Source of the DNA: 40CM-2-70-7 sp035505915
GTDB taxonomy: Bacteria; Gemmatimonadota; Gemmatimonadetes; Gemmatimonadales; GWC2-71-9
DNA: 64,000 nt
NCBI GenBank assembly: GCA_035505915.1
Contig: DATJQI010000024.1
Location: 50,462-114,461, forward strand
Direction of reading: 5' to 3'
Both the position numbers and the translations under genes were made by a program. Under the pieces are notes generated by a model. It was not told the DNA's origin. It saw nothing but the letters and a program-made list of their open reading frames with translations, and made no database searches. This document shows, piece by piece, positions 15,564-24,404 of the stretch (its first letter is position 1; the number at the start of each line of letters is the position of its first letter).

Positions 15564-16519
15564 ACGACCACGCCTATCCCGACGCCATCACGGTGGTGGA
15601 CTCCCACACCGAGGGCGAGCCGACCCGCGTCGTGATCGCCGGCTGGCCCGACCCCGCGGGCGCGACAATGGCGGAGCGGCGGGACGACCTCCGGCAGCAC
15701 GCCGACCACCTCCGGCGCGCGGTGGTGAACGAACCCCGCGGCCACGACGCGGTGGTCGGCGCGCTGCTCACGCCGCCGGTCACGCCGGGCGCGGCGGCCG
15801 GGGTCGTCTTCTTCAACAACGTCGGGTATCTCGGGATGTGCGGCCACGGCACCATCGGTGTGGTGAAGACCCTCGCCCACCTAGGCCGGCTCAAGTCCGG
15901 AGAGATCCGCCTCGACACGCCGGTGGGTACCGTCACCGCCACGCTGGAACCCGACGGCGCCGTGACGGTGGAGAACGTGCCCGCCTACTCGCACGCCAAG
16001 GACGTGTCCGTGGACGTCCGCGGCGTGGGAAGGGTCACCGGAGACATCGCGTGGGGCGGGAACTGGTTCTTCCTGACCGAGCTGCCGGCCTTCCCGCTCG
16101 AGCTCCGGTATCTGGACGAGCTGATGAAGGTGACGCGCAGCATCCAGCAGGCCCTCCGGGCCCGCGGCATCACCGGGGCGAACAAGGCCGACATCGACCA
16201 CGTCGAGCTCTCCGGTCCCGCCACGTCCGCCGAGGCCGACGGCCGGAACTTCGTGCTCTGCCCGGGCGGCCAGTACGATCGCTCTCCCTGCGGCACGGGG
16301 ACCTCGGCCAAGATGGCCGTGCTCCACGAGCGGGGCCGCCTCCCCCTCGACCAGCACTGGCGCCAGCAGAGCGTGACCGGAAGCGTCTTCACGGGCTGGC
16401 TGACCCGCCGCGCCGAAGGCCTGATCCCCCACATTCGCGGCCGGGCCTATCTGACCGGAAAGACCGAGCTGTGCTTCGACCCCGCCGATCCTTTCCGAGG
16501 CGGACTCCACACCGCGTGA
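15560..16519 (+). CDS. 4-hydroxyproline 2-epimerase (proline racemase family)
   Basis: 319 residues from the GTG at 15560, which overlaps the preceding stop. Two catalytic cysteines are in place: Cys94 in GMCGHGTIG and Cys244 in SPCGTGTSA. The Cys-Cys pair fits racemases and epimerases rather than the dehydratase (Thr-for-Cys) group. The predicted reaction converts trans-4-hydroxy-L-proline to cis-4-hydroxy-D-proline, the substrate of the dehydrogenase encoded next. Confidence 0.92.
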   Translation: MNDHAYPDAITVVDSHTEGEPTRVVIAGWPDPAGATMAERRDDLRQHADHLRRAVVNEPRGHDAVVGALLTPPVTPGAAAGVVFFNNVGYLGMCGHGTIGVVKTLAHLGRLKSGEIRLDTPVGTVTATLEPDGAVTVENVPAYSHAKDVSVDVRGVGRVTGDIAWGGNWFFLTELPAFPLELRYLDELMKVTRSIQQALRARGITGANKADIDHVELSGPATSAEADGRNFVLCPGGQYDRSPCGTGTSAKMAVLHERGRLPLDQHWRQQSVTGSVFTGWLTRRAEGLIPHIRGRAYLTGKTELCFDPADPFRGGLHTA

Positions 16520-17634
16520 AGGGCACGCCCCCTCCCGACGCGATCGTCGTCGGCGCCGGGATCGTCGGGGCGGCGGTGGCGGAGGCGCTCGCGGCTGACG
16601 GCGCCCGCGTGACGGTGCTGGACTCGGGGACCGCGGCCCTCGGCGCGACGGCCGTGGGGATGGGCCACCTGGTGGCGATGGACGACAGCCCGGCCCAGCT
16701 CGCCCTCACGACGTACTCCCTCGATCTCTGGCGCGACCTCTCCGCCGATCTTCCCGCGACCTGTGAGTACGATCCGGCCGGCACGCTGTGGGTGGCCGAG
16801 GAGCCGTCACAGCTCGCGGGCGCCGTCGGGAAGATCGCGGCCTACGCGCGGCACGGCGTGGCCTTGCAACACCTGTCCGGTGACGAGGTGCAGGCCCTCG
16901 AGCCGAACCTCCGTCCGGGGCTGGCGGGAGGCTTGCTCGCCCCGCGCGACGCGATTCTCTATCCGCCGGGCGCGGCCCGCGCGCTCCTCGCGCGCGCCCA
17001 GGCGCGCGGCGCCACGCTGCGGGAACACGCGGAGGTCACGGCCTTCGGGCCCCGCCGCGTCTCGCTGGGAGCGGAGACTCTGCAGGCCGGCGTCGTGGTG
17101 AACGCCGCCGGCCTCGGCGCGGCGCGGCTCATGCCGGAGCTTCCCATCGTGCCCCGGAAAGGGCATCTGATCATCACCGACCGCGCGCCGGGATTCTGCC
17201 GCCACCAGATCGTCGAGATGGATTACCTGCAAAGCGCCCACCAGATGACCGCGGAGTCCGCGGCGTTCAACGTCCAGCCGCGCGCGACGGGCCAGGTCCT
17301 GATCGGCTCGTCGCGGGAGCTGGTGGGCTGGGACGGCGGGCTCAACCGGGGACTCGCGGGCCGGATGCTCGCCCGGGCGGTGCAATTCATGCCCGCCCTG
17401 GCCCGGCTCCCGGCCCTCAGAATCTGGACCGGCTTCCGGCCGGCCACGCCCGACAAGCTTCCGTTGATCGGCCGCTGGAACGCCGTCGACGGCCTCTGGA
17501 TCGCGGCCGGTCACGAAGGCCTCGGCATCACCACGTCGCTCGGCACCGCGGGCCTCCTCGCCGACCTCATCGCCGGTCGCACGCCGGCCATCGACGCCCT
17601 CCCCTTCGATCCCAACCGGACCCCCCGCGAATGA
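16516..17634 (+). CDS. D-hydroxyproline dehydrogenase, DAO-type FAD subunit
   Basis: 372 residues of the FAD-dependent DAO fold. The N-terminal nucleotide-binding motif is VVGAGIVGAAVAEALA, and the C-terminal flavin contact segment GHEGLGITTSLGTA is typical of the family. The GTG at 16516 overlaps the epimerase stop. With the small 2Fe-2S protein and the second flavoprotein downstream it forms a three-subunit D-hydroxyproline dehydrogenase of the type known from Pseudomonas, giving 1-pyrroline-4-hydroxy-2-carboxylate. The substrate is inferred from context. Confidence 0.88.
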   Translation: MKGTPPPDAIVVGAGIVGAAVAEALAADGARVTVLDSGTAALGATAVGMGHLVAMDDSPAQLALTTYSLDLWRDLSADLPATCEYDPAGTLWVAEEPSQLAGAVGKIAAYARHGVALQHLSGDEVQALEPNLRPGLAGGLLAPRDAILYPPGAARALLARAQARGATLREHAEVTAFGPRRVSLGAETLQAGVVVNAAGLGAARLMPELPIVPRKGHLIITDRAPGFCRHQIVEMDYLQSAHQMTAESAAFNVQPRATGQVLIGSSRELVGWDGGLNRGLAGRMLARAVQFMPALARLPALRIWTGFRPATPDKLPLIGRWNAVDGLWIAAGHEGLGITTSLGTAGLLADLIAGRTPAIDALPFDPNRTPRE

Positions 17635-17876
17635 GCACGGTCTCGATCCTCGTGGACGGGCGTCTGCTCGAGGTCGCGGAGGACCTCACGGTGGCCGCGG
17701 CGCTGCTGAACGCGGGGGAGGACGCCTTCCGAGACTCGGTAACCGGAACGCCCCGCGGGCCCCTCTGCGCGATGGGCGTCTGCTTCGAGTGCCGGGTGAC
17801 CATCGACGGCGTCCCGGCGCAGCGCGCCTGCCTCGAGCGGGTGGCCGCCGGCATGCGGGTGACCACCCGTGAGTGA
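17631..17876 (+). CDS. 2Fe-2S small subunit of D-hydroxyproline dehydrogenase
   Basis: 81 residues. A plant-type [2Fe-2S] pattern is visible at Cys46, Cys51, Cys54 and Cys67 (LCAMGVCFEC and RACL). Small proteins of this kind lie between the two flavoprotein subunits in amine and hydroxyproline dehydrogenases and pass electrons between them. The ATG overlaps the upstream stop by 4 bases, and the end overlaps the next gene by 8 bases. Confidence 0.9.
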   Translation: MSTVSILVDGRLLEVAEDLTVAAALLNAGEDAFRDSVTGTPRGPLCAMGVCFECRVTIDGVPAQRACLERVAAGMRVTTRE

Positions 17877-19143
17877 CGGCGTCCGGGTGCTCGCCGCCGA
17901 CGTCGCCGTGGTGGGGGCGGGCCCCGCGGGCCTCGCCGCCGCCTGCCGCGCGGCCGAGGCGGGACGGCGCGTGGTGATGCTGGACGAAGCCCCGCACCTG
18001 GGCGGGCAGATCTGGCGGCATCGGGATCGGGCCCTCCTGCCGGCGGCGGCGCGAAAGTGGCTCGAGCGGTTCGACCGGTCCGGCGCCCTGGCGCTCCCCG
18101 GAACCTCGGTCGTGGACGTGACGGACCGGTGGGTCTCGGGCATCCGGCGGCACGAGATGGTGCGGGTCGAAGCCCCGCGGCTCGTGATCGCCACCGGCGC
18201 GCGTGAGCTGTTCCTCCCGTTCCCGGGCTGGACTTTGCCCAACGTGGCCGGGGTCGGCGGACTGCAGGCCCTGCTCAAGTCCGGAGTTTCGTTCGCGGGC
18301 AAGCGGGTGGCGCTCGCCGGCGCGGGGCCGTTGCTGCTGCCCGTGGCCGCATCGCTCGCGCGGGCCGGGGCCCGTCTGGTCGTCGTGGCCGACCGCACGG
18401 CGCCGGCGAAGTTTCGCGGGCTCGCGGCGGGACTGCTGTCACGTCCGGGAGATCTCTGGCAGGGATTGCGGTATCGGGCCGCTTTCGCGGGAGTGCCGTA
18501 CCGGTGGGGGACCCGGGTGGTGAAGGCGACCGGCGAAGGGCGGGTCACCGAAGTGACGCTTTCGTCCCGCGGGCGCACCTGGACCGCATCCGTCGACGTT
18601 CTGGGAACGGCGGCCGGCCTCGTTCCCAACTCGGAGCTGGCACGGCTCGGGGGGTGTGACGTGCGGGACGGGACCGTCGTGGTGGACGACACCCAGCGGA
18701 CCACGCGGGACCACATCTGGTGCGCGGGCGAGCCGACCGGCGTCGGCGGTGTGGATCTCGCCCAGGTGGAAGGAGAGATCGCCGGCCTCGACGCGTCGGG
18801 CCGGCCCGTACCCCCGTCGCTCGCGGCGGCCCGGGACCGGCACCGCGCGTGGGCCCGCCGGCTCGACGAGGCGTTCCGGGTCGTGGACCCGGACCCGCCG
18901 CCCCCCGACACGCTCGTCTGCCGCTGCGAAGACGTGCCCCTCGGCGCCCTGCGGCGCGACTGGTCTTTCCGTCAGGCGAAGCTCTACACCCGCGTGGGGA
19001 TGGGGTCCTGTCAGGGGCGCGTCTGCGGCGCGGCTCTCCGGGCCTGGTACGGATGGAATCCCGACTCGGCGCGGACTCCTCTGGTCCCGGCGACCGTGGC
19101 GTCACTCGTATCCACTCTGGAGACTCCTGATGCAACAGCGTGA
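17869..19143 (+). CDS. FAD/NAD-binding subunit of D-hydroxyproline dehydrogenase
   Basis: 424 residues. It begins with the dinucleotide-binding motif VVGAGPAGLAAACRAA, has a second nucleotide site (KRVALAGAGPLL), and ends in a BFD-like [2Fe-2S] domain with C351-x-C353 and C381-x4-C386. This layout is that of the large subunit of multi-subunit hydroxyproline and opine-type dehydrogenases. The GTG start lies inside the 2Fe-2S gene, and the end overlaps the next gene by 14 bases. Confidence 0.88.
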   Translation: MSDGVRVLAADVAVVGAGPAGLAAACRAAEAGRRVVMLDEAPHLGGQIWRHRDRALLPAAARKWLERFDRSGALALPGTSVVDVTDRWVSGIRRHEMVRVEAPRLVIATGARELFLPFPGWTLPNVAGVGGLQALLKSGVSFAGKRVALAGAGPLLLPVAASLARAGARLVVVADRTAPAKFRGLAAGLLSRPGDLWQGLRYRAAFAGVPYRWGTRVVKATGEGRVTEVTLSSRGRTWTASVDVLGTAAGLVPNSELARLGGCDVRDGTVVVDDTQRTTRDHIWCAGEPTGVGGVDLAQVEGEIAGLDASGRPVPPSLAAARDRHRAWARRLDEAFRVVDPDPPPPDTLVCRCEDVPLGALRRDWSFRQAKLYTRVGMGSCQGRVCGAALRAWYGWNPDSARTPLVPATVASLVSTLETPDATA

Positions 19144-20029
19144 CTGGGCGGGCGTGATGCCCGCGATCACCACCCCCTTCCGTCCCGACCTTACGGTGGA
19201 CGAGCCGGCGCTCGCGGCCCACGTGCGGTGGATGATGGACTCGGGGTGCCGGGGGATCGTGGCGCTGGGGTCCCTCGGCGAATCGGCGACGCTGTCCTTC
19301 GCCGAGAAGGTCCGCATCCTCGAAGTCTGCCGCGAGGCGCTGGGGCGGCGCGGGCCCCTGGTGGCGGGGATCGCCGGGCTCGCCACCGCGGAGTGCGTGG
19401 CGCTCGCGAAAAGGGCGGAGCAGGCGGGCTGCGACGGGTTGATGGCCCTCCCGGCCTACGTCTACGTAGGGGACGGCCGCGAGACCGAGGCGCACTACGG
19501 TGCCGTGATCGGCGCCACCGGACTTTCCTGCATGCTCTACAACAACCCGGTCGCGTACGGCGTCGACGTCTCCCCCGAGCAGCTCGCGCGGCTCTGCCGG
19601 CGGCACGCCAACCTGCACGCCACGAAGGATTCGAGCGGGAACGTCCGCCGGGTCGCCGCGATCCGCTCCGCGCTCGGGGATCGGATCCGTATCCTGGTGG
19701 GGATGGACGACGTCGTGCTGGAGAGCGTCGCGATGGGGGCCGTGGGCTGGGTGGCGGGGCTCGTGAACGCGCTGCCGGTCGAATCGGTCCGGCTCTTCGA
19801 TCTCGCCGTCACGGGCAAGGCGCGGGAGGCCTGGGAGCTGTACGATTGGTTCCTCCCGCTGTTGCGCCTCGACACCGGCGCCAAGTTCGTCCAGCTGATC
19901 AAGCTGGTGCAGGCGGAGATGGGGAAGGGGAGCGCGCGGGTCCGGCCTCCCCGGCTCGAGCTCGAAGGCGAGGAGCTGGCTCTGATGCAAGCATTCATTC
20001 GCGCGCAGCTCGACCGGAGGCCCTCGTGA
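19130..20029 (+). CDS. DapA-family lyase, probable 1-pyrroline-4-hydroxy-2-carboxylate deaminase
   Basis: 299 residues with the dihydrodipicolinate synthase fold. The Schiff-base Lys166 is in HATKDSSGN, and the active-site Tyr is in LYNNP. In hydroxyproline operons this family member deaminates and dehydrates 1-pyrroline-4-hydroxy-2-carboxylate to 2,5-dioxopentanoate, which fits the flanking genes. Dihydrodipicolinate synthase or sialate lyase activity is less likely given the operon. Confidence 0.88.
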   Translation: MQQRDWAGVMPAITTPFRPDLTVDEPALAAHVRWMMDSGCRGIVALGSLGESATLSFAEKVRILEVCREALGRRGPLVAGIAGLATAECVALAKRAEQAGCDGLMALPAYVYVGDGRETEAHYGAVIGATGLSCMLYNNPVAYGVDVSPEQLARLCRRHANLHATKDSSGNVRRVAAIRSALGDRIRILVGMDDVVLESVAMGAVGWVAGLVNALPVESVRLFDLAVTGKAREAWELYDWFLPLLRLDTGAKFVQLIKLVQAEMGKGSARVRPPRLELEGEELALMQAFIRAQLDRRPS

Positions 20030-21807
20030 ATCGCCGCGCATTGGCGCTCCTGCTCTGCCTGCCGGCCGGCCTGCCGGCGCAAACGTCGACCTACGTCCCC
20101 GTCCTGGCGCCTCCGACCTCGGCGGCACCGAGTGAGCTGCGGGACGTGGTCTCCCGGTACGCGTCCGATCGGGACGCGCTCGGGCGGCGGTACGACGACG
20201 ACTATTCGCCCGAACGCCGCCGGGTGATGCGCGACTTCTACTCGACGTGGCTCACCCGTCTCGGAACGATCGATTTCGACCAGCTGACCGAGGACGGCAA
20301 GGTCGACTGGCTCCTGCTCAAGGGCGAAGTGACGCACGAGCTGGCGCTGCTGGACCGGGAGGAGCGGCGGCTCGCCGAAGTGCGGGAGCTGCTCCCGTTC
20401 GCCGACACGATCTTCGGATTGGAGGACGCGCGGCGCCGCCTCGAGTTCGCGGACCCGGCGGCCGCCGGACGGACGCTCGCGTGGCTCGCGGCGCGCGTGT
20501 CGGCCCTGGCGTCACCGGGCTTGCGCCCGGGGTCCGGAACCACGGCCGCGGCCGGCGATTCGGCCGGGAGGCCGACGCGCATCCAGGCGTATCACGCAGG
20601 GGAGATCCTGCGGACCCTGCGGGAGACCCTGGGCCGCTGGTACAAGTTCTACGACGGATACGATCCGCTCTTCACCTGGTGGGCCCGGGAGCCGTACCAG
20701 AAGGCCGACTCCGCGCTCGACGGCTACGCCCGTACGCTCCGGGACCTGGTGGGCTGGAAGCCGGGGGACGACGAGCCCATCGTGGGTCTCCCCATCGGGC
20801 GCGACGGGCTCCTGGCGGACCTCAGGCAGGAGATGATCCCCTACACGCCGGAAGAGCTGATCGCCGTCGCCCGCCGGGAGTTCGCGTGGTGCCAGCGGGA
20901 GATGAGGAAGGCGGCGCGGGACATGGGGCTCGGGGACGACTGGCGGGCGGCGCTCGAGCGGGTGAAGCGGGACAACGTCGCCCCGGGGCAGCAGACCGTG
21001 TTGGTCCGCGATCTGGCCCGCGAGGCCATCGCCTACGTGGAGCAGCACGATCTCGTGACGGTGCCGCCGCTCGCCCGGGACATGTGGCGGATGGAAATGC
21101 TCTCGCCAGAGGCGCAGAAGGCGAATCCGTTCTTCCTGGGCGGGGAGGAGATCCTGGTCTCCTACCCCACGGACGCGATGACCGAGGAAGACAAGCTGAT
21201 GAGCATGCGCGGCAACAATCGCCATTTCGCGCGCGCCACCGTCTTCCACGAGCTGATCCCCGGGCACGAGCTGCAGGGATTCATGAACGAGCGCTACAAC
21301 CCCCAGCGGCAGGTGTTCTACACGCCCTTCTACATCGAGGGGAATGCGTTCTACTGGGAGACCGTGCTCTGGGACCTGGACTTCACCCACACGCCGGAAG
21401 ACCGGGTGGGAGCCCTGTTCTGGCGTATGCACCGGGCGGCCCGGATCATTTTTTCACTCAACTTCCATCTGGGGAACTGGACACCGCAGCAGGCGATCGA
21501 CTTCCTGGTGGACAGCGTGGGCCACGAGCGGGCGAACGCGACCGCGGAGGTCCGCCGCTCGTTCAACGGCGACTATTCGCCGCTCTATCAGGTGGCCTAC
21601 ATGATGGGCGGGCTGCAATTCCGGGCGCTGCGGCACGAGCTGGTGGACGGCGGCAAGATGACCGATCGGCAGTACCACGACGCGCTGCTCCACCAGGGCC
21701 CGATCCCCGTGGAGATGATCCGGGCGATTCTCGAGAACCGTCCCCTCACGCGGGACTTCGTGCCGTCCTGGAGGTTCGCGGACGCTCTGCCGCCGAATCG
21801 GGAGTAG
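20026..21807 (+). CDS. Exported DUF885 family protein, putative metallopeptidase
   Basis: 593 residues from the GTG at 20026, which overlaps the previous stop. Residues 1-19 are a Sec signal peptide. The DUF885 hallmark H408-E-L-I-P-G-H414-E-L-Q is present, resembling zinc-peptidase motifs. The C-terminal half (WETVLWDLDF, HLGNWTPQQAIDFLVD) matches the family. Members are probably peptidases or hydrolases of the cell envelope. Its coupling to the hydroxyproline operon hints at release of proline- or hydroxyproline-containing peptides; this is inference. Confidence 0.85.
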   Translation: MNRRALALLLCLPAGLPAQTSTYVPVLAPPTSAAPSELRDVVSRYASDRDALGRRYDDDYSPERRRVMRDFYSTWLTRLGTIDFDQLTEDGKVDWLLLKGEVTHELALLDREERRLAEVRELLPFADTIFGLEDARRRLEFADPAAAGRTLAWLAARVSALASPGLRPGSGTTAAAGDSAGRPTRIQAYHAGEILRTLRETLGRWYKFYDGYDPLFTWWAREPYQKADSALDGYARTLRDLVGWKPGDDEPIVGLPIGRDGLLADLRQEMIPYTPEELIAVARREFAWCQREMRKAARDMGLGDDWRAALERVKRDNVAPGQQTVLVRDLAREAIAYVEQHDLVTVPPLARDMWRMEMLSPEAQKANPFFLGGEEILVSYPTDAMTEEDKLMSMRGNNRHFARATVFHELIPGHELQGFMNERYNPQRQVFYTPFYIEGNAFYWETVLWDLDFTHTPEDRVGALFWRMHRAARIIFSLNFHLGNWTPQQAIDFLVDSVGHERANATAEVRRSFNGDYSPLYQVAYMMGGLQFRALRHELVDGGKMTDRQYHDALLHQGPIPVEMIRAILENRPLTRDFVPSWRFADALPPNRE

Positions 21808-21831
21808 ACGCCCCCGGTCTCGCCGACAGCG

Positions 21832-22308
21832 TCAGGGCTGGCGGGTCGCCGCCGGCGCGCCGCGGACCAGCGCGATGTAGTCGGTGGGAAGGGGCACGTA
21901 CCCGGCTTCGCGGATCAGCAGGGCCACCTGGCCCCGGTGATACGCGCCGTGCAGCGCCACGTGCATCAGGATGTCGTCGATCCGGGAATGGAACGCCGCC
22001 CCGGCGCTGTTCGTGTACTGGACCTCGCGGGTCACCGCCGCAGGGTCGAGCCGGGCCAGGAAGCGACCGAAGCCGGCCTGATTGTCCCGGGCCAGCGTGC
22101 CGCACTGCTCCAGCGTCAGGTTCGGCCACACCTTCACTTCCGGCTTGGTCTCCCGCAGCCGCGCGAGCCACACGTGCTCCGCGCCGAGGACGTGGCAGTA
22201 GAGCTCGTGAGCCTTGGGGGGCCGCGCGTCCGAGTCCCGCAGGGCGGTCAGGGCCCGTTCGTCGGCCCAGGCGAGGTGCTGGTACAGCCGCTGGATTTGC
22301 TCGAGCAT
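21832..22308 (-). CDS. DinB family protein
   Basis: 158 residues, a four-helix bundle of the DinB/YfiT type. The metal-binding histidines are visible in HVLGAEHVWLARL and in HVALHGAYHRGQ. Many members are thiol-dependent transferases (bacillithiol or mycothiol S-transferase superfamily), but the substrate is unknown. It is convergent with the DUF885 gene, 24 bases apart. A second DinB protein is at 33032-33523. Confidence 0.85.
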   Translation of the reverse strand: MLEQIQRLYQHLAWADERALTALRDSDARPPKAHELYCHVLGAEHVWLARLRETKPEVKVWPNLTLEQCGTLARDNQAGFGRFLARLDPAAVTREVQYTNSAGAAFHSRIDDILMHVALHGAYHRGQVALLIREAGYVPLPTDYIALVRGAPAATRQP

Positions 22309-22382
22309 TGGGTAAGGTTCTCATTCAAACGACGGGGGCGCAACCGGCGTCGAACCTCAGACCCCCAGGAGAGGGAGCGCCA

Positions 22383-24164
22383 ATGCTTTGGCTGGCCGCC
22401 GCACTGATCGCGTCCGCGCCGCCGCGCCGGATGCCTCCGCCCGAGGTGACCTACACCGTGCGGGTGGATCCGACCGACACATCGGGGTTCGACGTCGCCA
22501 TTCACCTGCGTCATGCGCCGGCCTCGTTCGAGCTGGCGATGTACCGCCACCCCGAGTACGACGACCGGTACTGGCGCTACCTCGACGGGGTCACGGTCGA
22601 CGGCGCCGGGACCCGGATCACGCGCGCCGACAGCGCGGTCTGGCGGGTGACCGGCGCCGCCTCCGACGTCACCGTGCGCTACCGGCTTCGCCTGCCACCC
22701 GAGACGGGGCTGCAGCGGCCGGCGTGGAGGCCCTTCCTCGCGCCCACCGGCGGCCTGGTGGATGGCCCGCACGCGCTGCTCTACGTGGCCGGTGCGGAGG
22801 ACGCGCCGGCCCGCGTGGTGCTCTCGCTTCCCGACGGATGGCGGGTCGCGACGCCGCTCCGGCCCACCGCCGACCCGAGCAGCTTTTTCGCTTCCTCCGT
22901 CGCCGAGCTGATGGACTCCCCGATCCTGCTGGGCCGCTTCCACGACTGGTCATTCACCGTGGACGACGCCCCCCATCGGGTCGTCTACTGGGAGCCTCCG
23001 GACGCGAGGCCCTTTGATACGCTGACTTTCGTGTCTCATCTCGCCGGCGTGGTCCGCGAGGCCGTGGCCCTCTTCGGACGTCCGCCCTACGCGCAGTACA
23101 CGTTCCTCTTCCGGGACCGGGCCTGGGGCGCGCTCGAGCACCCCGATGCGGTCACCCTCGGCGCGCCGAGCGCCGATCTCTCGGCCGACCCGGACGCCGA
23201 GCTGGAGGAGACGGCCCACGAGTTCTTCCACGCATGGAACCTGATGCGCATCCATCCGGCCGGGTACGGCGGCGTGACCTATCGTCCCCGGCCGCTTTCC
23301 ACGGGGCTCTGGGTAAGCGAGGGGTTCACGATGTTCTACGCGGACCTCCTGCCCCGGCGGGCCGGGCTCAAGGTCGGGGACTCCACCCGCGCCGCGCACC
23401 TCGAGCGGCTCCTCGGCCGTTACTACGAGAACCCGGTTTTCGCGCGCTTCTCGGCCGAGCGGATCAGCCAGTCGTCGTACGCGCCCAACCCCGCGTTCCT
23501 CGGCGACTATCAGGGGAGCACCCACCTGAACGGCGAGGTGCTCGGCGCGATGCTCGACCTCCTCATCCGCGCCCGGACCGGCGGTCGGCGGTCGCTGGAC
23601 GACGTGATGCGTGGCCTGGCGGCCGACAGCGCCGGTTTCACCACGGGGAGCGTCCAGCGCCTGGTGGCGCGCACCTGTGGGTGCGACGTCCGGGCCTTCT
23701 TCGACCGGTACGTCCGCCACGCGGGAGTGGTGGACGCGAACCGGTACCTCGGGCTGATCGGCCTCCATGCGGACACCGCGTGGGTCGCCGCCGTCGATGA
23801 CAGCGGGCGGGCCATGCCCGACCTTCGGGTGTGGTCCTATCTGCCGCCCGGTTCCTCTCGGCCCGCCATCCTGCTCGGCACACCGTTCGGCGCGTGGGGC
23901 CGGGCCGGGCTCCACTCGGGGGATCTGCTGGAATCGGTGGCGGACTCGTCGGTGACCAGCGTCGCGGGATTCCGGGCGGGGCTCGTCCGGCTGCGGATCG
24001 GGGACACCGTACCGGTCGTGGTGCGCCGCGGACATCAGACGCTTACCGTGCGGGTCGTGATATCGGGGTTCAAGCACGCGGTGGTACGGATCTCGAGGCT
24101 CGGTACAATCAACGACGGCCAGCGCCGTCTGCTGGCCGCCTGGGAGGCAGGGGCGACCCACTAG
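22383..24164 (+). CDS. M61 family metallopeptidase with PDZ-like C-terminus
   Basis: 593 residues with an N-terminal signal sequence. The zinc motif H279-E-F-F-H283-AWN, with the third ligand in LWVSEGFTMFY about 30 residues later, identifies the M61 glycyl-aminopeptidase family. The C-terminal region (about 500-590, with GRAGLHSGDLLESV) resembles the PDZ domain usual in this family. It probably trims peptides in the periplasm. The ATG at 22383 follows a GGAG-rich sequence. Confidence 0.9.
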   Translation: MLWLAAALIASAPPRRMPPPEVTYTVRVDPTDTSGFDVAIHLRHAPASFELAMYRHPEYDDRYWRYLDGVTVDGAGTRITRADSAVWRVTGAASDVTVRYRLRLPPETGLQRPAWRPFLAPTGGLVDGPHALLYVAGAEDAPARVVLSLPDGWRVATPLRPTADPSSFFASSVAELMDSPILLGRFHDWSFTVDDAPHRVVYWEPPDARPFDTLTFVSHLAGVVREAVALFGRPPYAQYTFLFRDRAWGALEHPDAVTLGAPSADLSADPDAELEETAHEFFHAWNLMRIHPAGYGGVTYRPRPLSTGLWVSEGFTMFYADLLPRRAGLKVGDSTRAAHLERLLGRYYENPVFARFSAERISQSSYAPNPAFLGDYQGSTHLNGEVLGAMLDLLIRARTGGRRSLDDVMRGLAADSAGFTTGSVQRLVARTCGCDVRAFFDRYVRHAGVVDANRYLGLIGLHADTAWVAAVDDSGRAMPDLRVWSYLPPGSSRPAILLGTPFGAWGRAGLHSGDLLESVADSSVTSVAGFRAGLVRLRIGDTVPVVVRRGHQTLTVRVVISGFKHAVVRISRLGTINDGQRRLLAAWEAGATH

Positions 24165-24224
24165 ACCCGGACGTTTGCTGCGCTTGCGGGGCTGCCGCGA
24201 TCCCGCGTATTCTCTTCCCCATTG

Positions 24225-24404
24225 ATGAAACTAATTGATAATAATTCTCAACTAATCGAGCCCGCGTCATCCGAGCCATTTGCCCCCCGCGCGCGCGGGA
24301 GGCGGGTGCTGAAGCGGGTTTGCGAGATCGGCTTCCTGCTCTTCCTGCTGAAGGGCGTGGCTTGGCTCGTGGTCGGCTGGCTTTCCCTGGGGGGGCTCCG
24401 CTAA
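24225..24404 (+). CDS. Small membrane protein upstream of heme oxygenase
   Basis: 59 residues from the ATG at 24225: a polar N-terminal half and one hydrophobic helix near the C-terminus (EIGFLLFLLKGVAWLVVGW). The stop overlaps the ATG of the heme oxygenase gene (TAATG), so it is probably co-expressed. A Fur-like box lies inside codons 4-9, so translation may instead start at the GTG at 24306, leaving a 32-residue membrane peptide. I do not recognise the family. The coupling suggests a part in heme or iron handling. Confidence 0.55.
   Translation: MKLIDNNSQLIEPASSEPFAPRARGRRVLKRVCEIGFLLFLLKGVAWLVVGWLSLGGLR
24236..24250 (+). promoter_or_regulatory. Fur-like box
   Basis: TGATAAT (24236-24242), a central A and ATTCTCA (24244-24250) match the 7-1-7 Fur consensus TGATAAT-N-ATTATCA at all but one position. 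It stands out as an AT-rich island just ahead of the heme oxygenase gene. A weak promoter, TTGCGG (24184-24189), 18-base gap, TATTCT (24208-24213), would place the box just downstream of transcription start. Confidence 0.6.

Noticed and set aside
24222..24224. TTG as start of the small ORF before heme oxygenase
   Set aside because: The ATG directly after it at 24225 is a better start and there is no ribosome site that favours the TTG.
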